From an uncultured Fretibacterium sp. (GTDB taxonomy: Bacteria > Synergistota > Synergistia > Synergistales > Aminobacteriaceae), in NCBI GenBank assembly GCA_946183145.1, contig CAMGZM010000014.1, positions 1 to 60,373 on the forward strand: a stretch of 60,373 bases of DNA, read 5' to 3'. Under the pieces are notes generated by a model. The model worked only from the letters and a program-made list of their open reading frames with translations, was not told the DNA's origin and made no database searches. Every line of letters starts with the position of its first letter. The stretch's first letter is position 1. Position numbers and translations under genes: made by a program. This document shows positions 38,612 to 47,207 of the stretch, one piece after another.

Positions 38612-39924
38612 GCCGAAAAATTACCGCAAAAATATCAGTCAAAGGAACTCTGAAAGCCGCCACACCGTTATCAGTCGGAGGAAGCGGAGTCGGTGAACAT
38701 GTTGACATAGAGCTTGCCACAGACGGAGCCGGGAAATGTTACATCCCCGGTACGAGTCTTGCGGGTGCTATACGTTCATGGCTCGAAAGGCACGGCTGCA
38801 AAAATCATTTTTTCGGTGAAACAGACGGTGAAGCGAGCCGGGTTTACGTTAATGACGCTCCAATACATGGCGCAATAAAAGAACGCAGGCACGGAATATC
38901 AATCAATGATGACACTGGTACAGTTTCAGGGCGTGAAGGATTTTTATACACACGGGCGATTTTGCCGCGGGGGACTTCTGTACCTTTCAGCCTCGAACTT
39001 GACGCAATCAGCGAGAATGACGGCGGTATTCTGGCACTTATCGTAAAAGCACTTGAAGCAGGAGAAATACGATTCGGCGGGTGCAGGGCGCGGGGAATGG
39101 GCAGAATGTATCTCACAGGCACCGAGATAAATTTCTATGATTTCGCGAACGATGATACAGCCCTCGATTTGTGGCTCAATAACAGCCCGTCAGCAATAAA
39201 CAGCCTCGACAGTTTCACGATGCCCCAATTAAACGAGGAGAAATCATTTCACGTAAAAATCAACTGGAAGCCTGAGTCAAACTTGATGGTAAAATCCGGG
39301 TTTGACGGTATCAGCACAAAAATAATGTCCTTAGTCAGCGGAGTCGGTGAAGGATTAGCACCCGTGATTCCCGGTACATCGCTTAAAGGGATTTTCAGAG
39401 CGCACGCGAGAAAGATTCTCAGCACTGTTCTTGAAGATGACACGTCAAAAATTCTTGATGACATTTTCGGGGACAAGGACAGAGCCGGCCGCCTGATGAT
39501 AGATGATGTTTACTGCAACAATCAGCCAGTGCCGTTTGAGGACTGGATCACAGAGAACGCAGAGACATTAGATCGATTCACAGCAGAAAATCAGCACGTC
39601 GCAATAGACAGATTCACCGGGGGAGCCTCGCAGGGAGCGTTATACAATGCCCGTCCTGTGAAAAGCTCTTGCACATGGGAGCCGATAATCATAACTCTTG
39701 ACTCATATCCCGAAATCCCCGACGAAACTCTGAAACAGGAGCTTGCGTTATTGAAACTTTTAGTGCGTGATTTCTCGGAAGGATATATTTCTGTCGGATT
39801 CGGATCAAGGCGCGGGCTTGGCAGAATTTTACGGGACATTGAAGCGGAATATATGAATTTCCCGCCTGATGATGAACTTCAAGAAAGCTGGAATAATTTT
39901 CTGAGAGGGGGCTTCATAGGATGA
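38608..39924 (+). CDS. Double RAMP protein (Csm3-like Cas7-2x fusion)
   Basis: A 438-residue protein with two consecutive Csm3-like Cas7 domains. The first has TPLSVGGSGVGEHVDIE, CYIPGTSLAGAIRSW and FGGCRARGMGRMYL. The second has VIPGTSLKGIFRAHA, an aspartate-containing AIDRFTGGASQGALY and VGFGSRRGLGRIL. Aspartates in the Cas7 thumbs cut target RNA, so RNA cleavage activity is plausible. The gene overlaps its neighbours on both sides by 4 nt, keeping complex subunits coupled. Confidence 0.83.
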   Translation: MSRKITAKISVKGTLKAATPLSVGGSGVGEHVDIELATDGAGKCYIPGTSLAGAIRSWLERHGCKNHFFGETDGEASRVYVNDAPIHGAIKERRHGISINDDTGTVSGREGFLYTRAILPRGTSVPFSLELDAISENDGGILALIVKALEAGEIRFGGCRARGMGRMYLTGTEINFYDFANDDTALDLWLNNSPSAINSLDSFTMPQLNEEKSFHVKINWKPESNLMVKSGFDGISTKIMSLVSGVGEGLAPVIPGTSLKGIFRAHARKILSTVLEDDTSKILDDIFGDKDRAGRLMIDDVYCNNQPVPFEDWITENAETLDRFTAENQHVAIDRFTGGASQGALYNARPVKSSCTWEPIIITLDSYPEIPDETLKQELALLKLLVRDFSEGYISVGFGSRRGLGRILRDIEAEYMNFPPDDELQESWNNFLRGGFIG

Positions 39925-40412
39925 TGGCCGAAACTATATGCTGCAAAAAAGTGTTTGAGGGATTAAGCGCGAATGATGCCTTCAGTATGCTCGGTGATGA
40001 GAAATTTTACAGCCTCGTTTACAGTCCGAAATTCTGCAGATTTTCGAGTCCTGACAAAGTGCCGGATGTATTCGAGATGAGATGCTTCAATGAGAATTTT
40101 GAGCTTCGATGGGTAAAGAATGCTGAAACGGTGATTATCTCAGAGCATCAGGCATTCAGGGATTTTGACATGGAAAACGCCGGGAGTTTTTACAGACGTT
40201 CGAGCAAATATCTTTTGTGGGGGACTGCAAGAGATATTGACGGAAAATGCTGCCTGTTCGATTACAGAACCGGGAAAATTGATCTTCCTTTTACGGCTGA
40301 AGAGGGCAGAAGAATTTTCCTTACGTTTGATGAATTTTTCCGACCCGACTCAAAGCACGGCAATATGATATGGCAGTTTGAACGCCTCACAGGGTTAACG
40401 CCATGCACATAA
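39921..40412 (+). CDS. csx19: Csx19-like protein
   Basis: A 163-residue protein with no catalytic motif. Position (between the Cas7 fusion and cas6), size and segments such as EKFYSLVYSPKFCRF and RRSSKYLLWGTARD fit Csx19, a small accessory subunit specific to type III-D. I base this on context more than on sequence recognition. Confidence 0.55.
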   Translation: MMAETICCKKVFEGLSANDAFSMLGDEKFYSLVYSPKFCRFSSPDKVPDVFEMRCFNENFELRWVKNAETVIISEHQAFRDFDMENAGSFYRRSSKYLLWGTARDIDGKCCLFDYRTGKIDLPFTAEEGRRIFLTFDEFFRPDSKHGNMIWQFERLTGLTPCT

Positions 40413-41152
40413 CTTTATACTTCAAATCAGCGGACGGAGATTTTATCCGTGTTCCCCGCGCTAACCTGCATTTGTTCCAGGCATTAATCTATAACGTGCT
40501 GCCCCCTGAACACGCTTCATTTCTTCATGATGAAGGCTACCTGATTAAGGGGAAACACTTGAAACTTTTCGCAATGAGCTGGCCGATCTCAGAAAAAACT
40601 CCAGTCTTTGAGGATCGCGCAATAAGATTCCCTTCCCCTGTAAAAATAGTAATCTCAACGCCAATTATTGACACTATGGACGGGATAACGGGAAGCATAT
40701 TGAAATCGGGAGTGCTGCGAATAGGAAACAACAGCGTATTATGCAGCAAAGTCGAGGCCGAACAGCAGACAGCAGCGAAAAATTTTATGACCGTGAAAAC
40801 TCTATCACCCGTAACATGTTACACAAAGACAGAACGGAACGGGAAGCCTTATACGCAGTATCACAATCCTGATGAGCAGGAGTTCGAGAATCTAATCTAC
40901 AACAATCTCATACTGAAATTCCAGGCCATGAATCCAGGAAAACCAATCCCAAAAGGAAGAGTATCTGTTACGCCTGTGGGAGATATGTACGAGCGTCTTT
41001 CACGGTTCAGCGAAAAAGCACCGTTCCCCGTAATAGGCTGGAGCGGAAAATTCAGGCTTGAAGGGCCGAAAGAATTATTGCAGGCAGCATTAGACTGCGG
41101 AATAGGAGTCAAGAACAGCGGCGGCTGGGGCTGCATAACAATAGCGGAATAA
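40403..41152 (+). CDS. cas6: Cas6 crRNA endonuclease
   Basis: A 249-residue Cas6 with two ferredoxin-like RAMP folds. The C-terminal glycine-rich loop GIGVKNSGGWGCI is the hallmark. An N-terminal histidine-containing segment (LHLFQALIYNVLPPEHASF) may hold the catalytic residue. It processes the array transcript upstream. It overlaps csx19 by 10 nt. Confidence 0.9.
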   Translation: MHITLYFKSADGDFIRVPRANLHLFQALIYNVLPPEHASFLHDEGYLIKGKHLKLFAMSWPISEKTPVFEDRAIRFPSPVKIVISTPIIDTMDGITGSILKSGVLRIGNNSVLCSKVEAEQQTAAKNFMTVKTLSPVTCYTKTERNGKPYTQYHNPDEQEFENLIYNNLILKFQAMNPGKPIPKGRVSVTPVGDMYERLSRFSEKAPFPVIGWSGKFRLEGPKELLQAALDCGIGVKNSGGWGCITIAE

Positions 41153-41166
41153 CGGAAGGTGTTAAT

Positions 41167-42261
41167 ATGACGGAAAAAGCAAGGAAACATGAAGGTGATT
41201 CAGCGTTCAGCAAATTGACGAGGCTACTGCGTCTTGTCAGGTTCATTGCTGAACACGGCAGGGAGGGAGCTGCATGGCCGGAAATCAGAAGAAATGTTTA
41301 CCGCGATTTTGCAGATGAAGATACAACAGACAGCGCGCTTCTCCGGAAATTTACACGGGACAGGGAGGCCGTCAACGCAAGTTTCTATCTTGATGATGAT
41401 GATGATAATGTTCTCCCTGATACGGCGATCATCAAGAGGGTCAAAGGAAGATACGTAATTCACAGCGGCTTGAACTTAATGCTCCCCATGACACTCAAAA
41501 AGGAAGAAGCCCTTGCTTTAGTGTCAGGCGTAAGGCTTATCCCTGAATTTATCCCTCCGCTAAAAATTGCGTCAAACAGATTATGGCTCAGGATGAAAAA
41601 TCAGATGTCCGACGAAATTTTAGAGGAATGCGAGTATCTTACTTCAGCGACAGTTTCAGCGATTCCAATGTCGGCCGAAGTTGATCACGATGTATTCATG
41701 AAAATTCTTGAAGCGATTCACACAAGGCAGCTCATAAGAATCAACAAGTACGCAAAAGCATGGCCGGATGATTTAGAGTCCTGTGAATTTTCGCCGCACG
41801 TAATTTACATGAGGCATCACGCTTGGTACGTTCTGGGAAAAGTTTCGGGAAAACAGAGAATATTGCGGGTTGACAGGATAAAATCTGCGGACTTGCTGAA
41901 TAAACCTCAGAAAAATCCCCCGTCAGCAGAAGAACTGAAAGAGCTTGAGAGAGATATACAGCTCGATTATAACCCGTTCAGAGAATTTCCCTCGGACGGC
42001 TGGGAGATAAAGTTACGCATAACAGGATCATTTATCCGGCCATGTATGGAAACAGAATGGTTCCCCGGAGAAAAAAAGACTCTTAGTCCTGACGGTGAAA
42101 GCCTGATATATGAAGTAAAGCTGAAGGGGCTTGAGGCTGTAACTTTGTGGATAATGCGCGCGCTTGACTGTGTTGAAGTCTTGAAGCCCGCCGAACTCCG
42201 CAAAGAGATCGACAGGCGCGTGAACGAATACATTAACCGCAGAAAAAAATCTCAAAAATAA
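41167..42261 (+). CDS. WYL-domain transcriptional regulator
   Basis: A 364-residue regulator with an N-terminal winged-helix region (FSKLTRLLRLVRFIAEHG) and a WYL domain (SPHVIYMRHHAWYVLGKVSGK, ILRVDRIKSADL), followed by a WCX-like C-terminus. WYL proteins often control CRISPR and other defence operons in response to nucleotide ligands. As the last gene of the cas operon it probably autoregulates it. Its end overlaps the convergent PP2C gene by 10 nt. Confidence 0.85.
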   Translation: MTEKARKHEGDSAFSKLTRLLRLVRFIAEHGREGAAWPEIRRNVYRDFADEDTTDSALLRKFTRDREAVNASFYLDDDDDNVLPDTAIIKRVKGRYVIHSGLNLMLPMTLKKEEALALVSGVRLIPEFIPPLKIASNRLWLRMKNQMSDEILEECEYLTSATVSAIPMSAEVDHDVFMKILEAIHTRQLIRINKYAKAWPDDLESCEFSPHVIYMRHHAWYVLGKVSGKQRILRVDRIKSADLLNKPQKNPPSAEELKELERDIQLDYNPFREFPSDGWEIKLRITGSFIRPCMETEWFPGEKKTLSPDGESLIYEVKLKGLEAVTLWIMRALDCVEVLKPAELRKEIDRRVNEYINRRKKSQK

Positions 42262-43256
42262 AAGTTAAGGCTGTAGCTCCGTGACAAAAGGCTTCTTTTA
42301 CGTATGAGTCCTTTTTTGCTCAATTCACGGAGGAGTCCGAGTACCTGTTTTCGTTTGAGACCGTGCAATTTAGCGGCCTCGATTATTTTTGCTCGTGATA
42401 ATTCAGACTGGCCCGCGATTATGCCGAGAATTTTCTCGCGGTTCTCTTTCGCCTGAGCCGTACTCACCCCGATGAAGCTGTATTGATCCACCTCGTCAAG
42501 ATCCCTGTATCCCCTGAAATATTCATCAGGACGCGACATCATGACAAGGCTGCAATCATCGCGCGTGTTTTCCTTGACGACTTCATCAAAAAGCCCGCGG
42601 AGCTCATCATTCATATCTTCTTCAGGATACATTATGCTTTTCTGCTTGATCTCTTCAAGAATGCCAGCAAATTTATTGCCGTGAAAAAAGCTGTCCCCGC
42701 TTCCGTCAGACATCAATACAACTCCCGAAATACCCGACACGCTTCCTTTTGAGACTCTCAGCCTGAAAAGCGCATCATGTGATGACGTGAAAAATGTCGT
42801 GTTCTTGTACTCGCCGTTGTCAGGCAATGAGATTGCAACAGTCTCGCCACGCCTCGAACAGCCTATAACCCCGTCGCCCAAATGCAACAACATCATGGAT
42901 CTGTCATCTGACGCAGCAGCAAGCAAAGTAGAGCCGAGATCCTTAATTCCGCACTTCATATCACGGGATAAGGCGTAAAGTTCCGAGATTACAGCGTCAA
43001 GAATATCACGCTTTACCGTCTCAGCATCAGGATTATTTATCATCGAGTCAAAATCGGAGCAGAGTTTTTCACAGATTACTTTCACGGCCGACTCCGCTCC
43101 GTAATGAGAAAGTGAAGCAGACCCCGCGCCGTCAGCGAGCGCAATTGCTGTAACACCGTTTTTGCGGAGGGAGAAAATTTTATCCTGGCACGGCGTATCA
43201 TTCTCAATATGCCTGCGTCCCTGTACTGCTGTTCCTGAAATTTTCCATGTATACAT
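42252..43256 (-). CDS. PP2C-type protein phosphatase with C-terminal winged helix
   Basis: A 334-residue phosphatase. The PP2C metal motif is AIALADGAGSASLSHYGAE, and VVLMSDGSGDSFF is a second metal-site aspartate. Residues about 255-334 form a helical DNA-binding-like domain (SELSRAKIIEAAKLHG, RKQVLGLLRELSKKGLI). It lies 3 nt after the kinase gene. vWA, kinase and PP2C together define a TerY-P-type phosphorylation triad, in which the phosphatase reverses the kinase. Confidence 0.85.
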   Translation of the reverse strand: MYTWKISGTAVQGRRHIENDTPCQDKIFSLRKNGVTAIALADGAGSASLSHYGAESAVKVICEKLCSDFDSMINNPDAETVKRDILDAVISELYALSRDMKCGIKDLGSTLLAAASDDRSMMLLHLGDGVIGCSRRGETVAISLPDNGEYKNTTFFTSSHDALFRLRVSKGSVSGISGVVLMSDGSGDSFFHGNKFAGILEEIKQKSIMYPEEDMNDELRGLFDEVVKENTRDDCSLVMMSRPDEYFRGYRDLDEVDQYSFIGVSTAQAKENREKILGIIAGQSELSRAKIIEAAKLHGLKRKQVLGLLRELSKKGLIRKRSLLSRSYSLNFYF

Positions 43257-43259
43257 CGT

Positions 43260-45029
43260 TTACGCCCCTTTCGTTATGCTGTCGAAATGGCAGCTCTTGC
43301 AGGTTTCAGCGTCGTAAAAAAGGCTTTCCGGCAAAGTCTCGCCGCATAATCTGCACTTCCTGTATTTGATGTCTTTGCTGTACTTTTCACGGCTTGGGAA
43401 TAATTCCGCGCTCATTGCGTCATTGATTATCATGTTCGACATGGCCGTATGATATGCGTACATCAGAACAAGCCAGTCATTGACAGAAAATCTTGTGCTT
43501 TCGGTGTTGTTCCGGCCGTCCTTCCTGAACGTGTCAATAAATGCGTTCTTTAGTCTGTTCGTGAGATGACTCCAGATATACCGCCATGATCCTATAGGCT
43601 GAAGCTCCCAGACATTTCCGGGCACGGGTCTCTCGCCTGTTCCGTAAGGGAAAATCATTGCTTTTATGTCCGCGGCAGACTGCGAGCCGCCTTGATGCGC
43701 GTACGGCTGTTTTCCCTGCATCATCAGCATGAAGAGTAGAGTCGCTACAGAAAAATTCTCGTTGCCTTCAGTCCTCATTACGTCAGAAAGATTCCTCCCG
43801 AAAAGCTCAGGTGCTACAAATTCATCCGTCCCGACATAACAAGGATATGACTTGTATTGATAGCTGTCTGTGTCAATAAAGTAAACTTCATAGGGAGAAA
43901 CGAACATTATATTTTTCAGGCTAATATCTCCCATCAGAACATCATGATCATGAAGATATTTGATTCTCTTCAAAATACTGATAGAGAGGCAGACTAAATC
44001 ATCTTTTTTCCATGACGGGAAAGCGTCAAGAAAATCTTTCTGAGGCATTTTCAGACAGGTTAGCGGCCTTCCTTTAGCTTCTTCCATAATGAAGCCTGTA
44101 AATTCACCGCTTGAATTGTTCAACACCTCAAAAGGAAAGCATATCCCCTTGAAATTCAGCCTGCTTGAAACCATGAGCCTGATTTTTTCGCGCCTTCTTG
44201 CGGTGCATGACTGATCGTTGTAGATTTTCGCGACACGGCCGGGAACATCAGTAGCAAATACGCTCCCTTCACCGCCCGAACTGATAAATTTTGTGAGCGT
44301 GTAAGTCCTGCCGCTTTCAGCATAAACTTTGTCATTAATGCCCGGAATTACTGAGCGTTTCAGAAGCGTATCCGGCATCGTCGTAACAGGAAGCACTGAT
44401 ACTTTTTTGGCGGTTAAAGGCGTTCTGCTTTCGGTTCTTTTCGGACTGAAAGAGTCAATGATATTGCTGTTGATTATGATGATCGTATCATTCTGGTAAA
44501 CGAGTTGAATATCATGAATAAATCCCGTCAAGTTTATGTGCTGCCCACGCCTTAATGACATAACTTTGCTTTCAGCATTGTTGACGAACTTGCAGACAAT
44601 AACGCCGTGAAAATTTGTGTCATCAGAAGAAAGCCTCACGACAAAATTCTGTCCGTCCCTGTCCGCTGAGTTTACAGTTCCCGAAAAAGTGATCCATTTG
44701 CCTTTATAGCTCCCTATAATGTGATTCTTGCTGTAACCGCTGATTATTTCCGACGGGAGAATCTTAACGGGAGTCTGTTTGTGCGCGGGATATGCCGTAT
44801 CATTTCCGCCAGCATACGCAAGGTTTCTGTAATAGCTGTCATAAATCTTGTCGACTTGCTCCTGATTAAGCGTATTTCTTACGGGAGTAACGCCGCTGAT
44901 GTTCATGAGTTTCTCAAGTTCTCCGCTTGATATTCTGAGATCGGAGCTTACATTCTCAAGCGTATAATCTCCGGCGGGTTCATCTTTGCGCGAAAAAAAG
45001 CCGCTCAAAATGTTATCGAATATTCCCAT
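43260..45029 (-). CDS. Protein kinase with N-terminal helical domain, OB-like insert and C-terminal zinc ribbon
   Basis: A 589-residue kinase. Residues 30-70 form a small helical domain also found in the neighbouring PIN protein. Residues 105-195 look like an OB/tRNA-anti-like fold (GKWITFSGTVNSADRDG). The kinase domain starts near 245: glycine loop SSGGEGSVFATD, VAK lysine at 268, catalytic loop LMGDISLKN (D368) and metal site DTD (386-388) in place of DFG. The end has a CxxC-x15-CxxC zinc ribbon (C559, C562, C578, C581). A C-terminal zinc ribbon is the mark of TerY-P kinases. Target proteins are unknown; neighbours are the obvious candidates. Confidence 0.82.
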   Translation of the reverse strand: MGIFDNILSGFFSRKDEPAGDYTLENVSSDLRISSGELEKLMNISGVTPVRNTLNQEQVDKIYDSYYRNLAYAGGNDTAYPAHKQTPVKILPSEIISGYSKNHIIGSYKGKWITFSGTVNSADRDGQNFVVRLSSDDTNFHGVIVCKFVNNAESKVMSLRRGQHINLTGFIHDIQLVYQNDTIIIINSNIIDSFSPKRTESRTPLTAKKVSVLPVTTMPDTLLKRSVIPGINDKVYAESGRTYTLTKFISSGGEGSVFATDVPGRVAKIYNDQSCTARRREKIRLMVSSRLNFKGICFPFEVLNNSSGEFTGFIMEEAKGRPLTCLKMPQKDFLDAFPSWKKDDLVCLSISILKRIKYLHDHDVLMGDISLKNIMFVSPYEVYFIDTDSYQYKSYPCYVGTDEFVAPELFGRNLSDVMRTEGNENFSVATLLFMLMMQGKQPYAHQGGSQSAADIKAMIFPYGTGERPVPGNVWELQPIGSWRYIWSHLTNRLKNAFIDTFRKDGRNNTESTRFSVNDWLVLMYAYHTAMSNMIINDAMSAELFPSREKYSKDIKYRKCRLCGETLPESLFYDAETCKSCHFDSITKGA

Positions 45030-45040
45030 GACAAAATCAC

Positions 45041-45682
45041 TTAACCTTTCCAGCTGACTAAATTTAACTGCCCTTGAGTGTCAAGTTTATACACGGTGAT
45101 TTTTCTGTGCCTTACGGAGTCCATATGAAGCATCGTCAATAAATCCTGCGCTAACTCGTAATCCTGAGTGATAAATACAAGCTCGCGCTGCAGGGCAAAC
45201 ATGGCCGCTATCTTGTGAAAAACATTGTCGGCAAAAGTCCCGTCATTATCATCACCGTAAACCGCTATGACTCCCATATCTTTGTAGCTGAGAATTGCAC
45301 TGAGCATATTTCCGGCGCGTTTTGCGAGGCTCTCATTCTGGTTTTGCAGTGCCTTCTTGTTCAGTTCCATTACGACAACAAAGGGGATTATCAGCTTCTG
45401 CCCCGTTCGGAGAAGCTCAGGTGATGAATTTTTCAGGAATATCTCCGCGCCCGGGTGAAGCAACGATGATGTGTCAATGAGAAACATTTTGCCGTTCACA
45501 GAGTCATCAACATTTGCGCTTAAAGCCAGCCACGCATCATAAAGCCTGTCGCGCTCGGTGTCGGTCAAAAATCTTCCACGCGGCCGGATTGGGATTCCGC
45601 ATTCTGAAGCAAGCCGCCGTACTTCTTTTGCTGGCATCTCAAAATCACGGGACAATGAAGCGAACGTGCAACGCCTCTCCAT
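45041..45682 (-). CDS. PIN-domain nuclease with N-terminal helical domain
   Basis: A 213-residue protein. Residues 10-52 (SRDFEMPAKEVRRLASECG and on to YDAWLA) align with residues 29-70 of the adjacent kinase. The PIN domain has acidic residues at D70 (FLIDTSS), E106 (VVMELNK), D152 (TFADN) and D174 (FITQDYELA). PIN domains are usually metal-dependent RNases. I choose ATG 45682 because TGGAGG lies just upstream; ATG 45697 would overlap the previous gene. Confidence 0.8.
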   Translation of the reverse strand: MERRCTFASLSRDFEMPAKEVRRLASECGIPIRPRGRFLTDTERDRLYDAWLALSANVDDSVNGKMFLIDTSSLLHPGAEIFLKNSSPELLRTGQKLIIPFVVVMELNKKALQNQNESLAKRAGNMLSAILSYKDMGVIAVYGDDNDGTFADNVFHKIAAMFALQRELVFITQDYELAQDLLTMLHMDSVRHRKITVYKLDTQGQLNLVSWKG

Positions 45683-45684
45683 GA

Positions 45685-46473
45685 TTACCGCCTCCATAAT
45701 ATCAAGTCGCCTGTGTCGTTTATGTGAGCCGCGATAACTTTGGGATATTTTGACGCTAAACTTTCTGCGAGATCTGAGTCCTGCGTGATAACAGCGGTTC
45801 TCTCATGCTGCAAAATTTCTTCAGTGTCATCAAAATCTCCGGGACATTCGCGAATACTTATGACTCCCTCCTCGTTCTTAGTTTTCAGGTAGTGAAGTGC
45901 CTCGTCAAGATCAACATTTTCATCCGAGTCCCCGGATATTTCTATGTACTCTTCAAGCTCATCAACAGCCGCTGAAGGAACGAATATTTTTGCGCCGTTC
46001 TGCCTCAAAAAAGGCTCAAGACGTGTAACAAAAGCCGGAAAATTCTCATCCTCAACTGCTGAAGTGTCAGCGTAAATCTCATAATTCCCGGCCAAGTCAG
46101 AAAGAAAATCATCATCCGTACTGTTATCATTCTGCCTGAAGGTATCAAACCAGCGTTTAACGAGAACAAAACCGCCGTCATCATTCATTCTCAATGATTC
46201 GTCCTCAGGCGTTAATATTCGCAGAACAGCCCGGTATATGCTGCTGTCTTCCGTACTCGAAGCTCCGTCAAAAACAGCGGCCAATGCGAGATAATGAGCC
46301 TCGTGAAATCTGTGAATGCCGTCCTCAACTCCTGCAATAATCTCAAGAGGAAGGCCGGATTTTTCTGCGAGTTCCTGACGTGAAAGATTCATGATGAGTC
46401 TTGCGGGCTTAATCATAGAGCTGAAATTTGACAGCAATTTTTCGCGTTTTATAGTTCCCTCGTAATTTGTCAT
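45685..46473 (-). CDS. XRE-type helix-turn-helix fused to PIN-domain nuclease
   Basis: A 262-residue protein. An XRE-like HTH occupies about 26-55 (LSRQELAEKSGLPLEIIAG). An acidic middle region follows, then a PIN domain with D136 (IYADTSAV), E172 (AAVDELEEY) and D232 (VITQDSDLAE). It resembles a self-regulated toxin-like nuclease. No separate antitoxin is seen; control by the phosphorylation triad is a hypothesis. ATG follows GGGAGGGAG. Confidence 0.8.
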   Translation of the reverse strand: MTNYEGTIKREKLLSNFSSMIKPARLIMNLSRQELAEKSGLPLEIIAGVEDGIHRFHEAHYLALAAVFDGASSTEDSSIYRAVLRILTPEDESLRMNDDGGFVLVKRWFDTFRQNDNSTDDDFLSDLAGNYEIYADTSAVEDENFPAFVTRLEPFLRQNGAKIFVPSAAVDELEEYIEISGDSDENVDLDEALHYLKTKNEEGVISIRECPGDFDDTEEILQHERTAVITQDSDLAESLASKYPKVIAAHINDTGDLILWRR

Positions 46474-46488
46474 AGTAAAATCTCCCTC

Positions 46489-47187
46489 CTAAATTATGAT
46501 TGATCCCCATGTGCCGTCGACTTTCGGAAGCGTAACAGCCTCTCCCGGATTAGACACAGTAACTTCATGTACGCTGACACTGAGCCATTCAAAGAAGCCC
46601 TTGAAGTTAAGACCTTTCAGCGCAAGAGGACGCATTTTTGGTGAAAATTGAGACAGCGTGTTAATATTCGCCTGATTTCCGATAGCTAACGGGAAAATGA
46701 CGAGCTTATTACGCGCAACAAGATCCTGCGTTCTTGATATTGCCCGCGAAAGTTCAGAGGCTGCCCCGTTGGGTTCTCCGTCAGTCATCAGTATGAGCCA
46801 GGGGTGATAATAGGGAACGCCGATACTCTTGTAGTAATTCTTCCTGTCTTCAAGCATATCGAGCGACAAATTTACGGCCTCGCCCATGGGAGTCATGCCT
46901 TCAGCTTTGAGGGACGGAGGCACAGGAACATCATCAACGTGTGAGAAGTCCTGTATGCGCTGAACATCATTGCAGCCAAATGTTACGATTGAAATATCAG
47001 CGGAATACCTTGAATCGCAGTCATTCTTCACGCAGTCATAAAACATGCGGACTCCTGCGTTCAATTCGTTTATGGGATGCCCGCGCATTGAGCCGCTTGT
47101 GTCGAGGCAGAGCGAAAGGGGAAGCTGTGAAAATGCTCCTCCGCGTGTGAGGGTTGATGTTTTTCTGAAAATATTTCTTCTTGACAT
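46489..47187 (-). CDS. TerY-like von Willebrand factor A protein
   Basis: A 232-residue vWA protein with a full MIDAS: LCLDTSGSMRG (D29, S31, S33), the threonine in EGMTPMGEAV, and LMTDGEPNG. It matches the TerY-type cytoplasmic vWA of tellurite/stress operons. In TerY-P systems it acts as the scaffold that links kinase and phosphatase. ATG follows GGAGG. It lies 16 nt before the next gene. Confidence 0.87.
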   Translation of the reverse strand: MSRRNIFRKTSTLTRGGAFSQLPLSLCLDTSGSMRGHPINELNAGVRMFYDCVKNDCDSRYSADISIVTFGCNDVQRIQDFSHVDDVPVPPSLKAEGMTPMGEAVNLSLDMLEDRKNYYKSIGVPYYHPWLILMTDGEPNGAASELSRAISRTQDLVARNKLVIFPLAIGNQANINTLSQFSPKMRPLALKGLNFKGFFEWLSVSVHEVTVSNPGEAVTLPKVDGTWGSIII

Positions 47188-47207
47188 GATATTTTTCCTC
47201 CGTTCAG

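Noticed and set aside
45685-46473. Classical VapBC toxin-antitoxin pair
   Set aside because: The PIN domain is fused to its own HTH, is larger than VapC, and sits within a kinase/phosphatase operon, with no separate small antitoxin gene.
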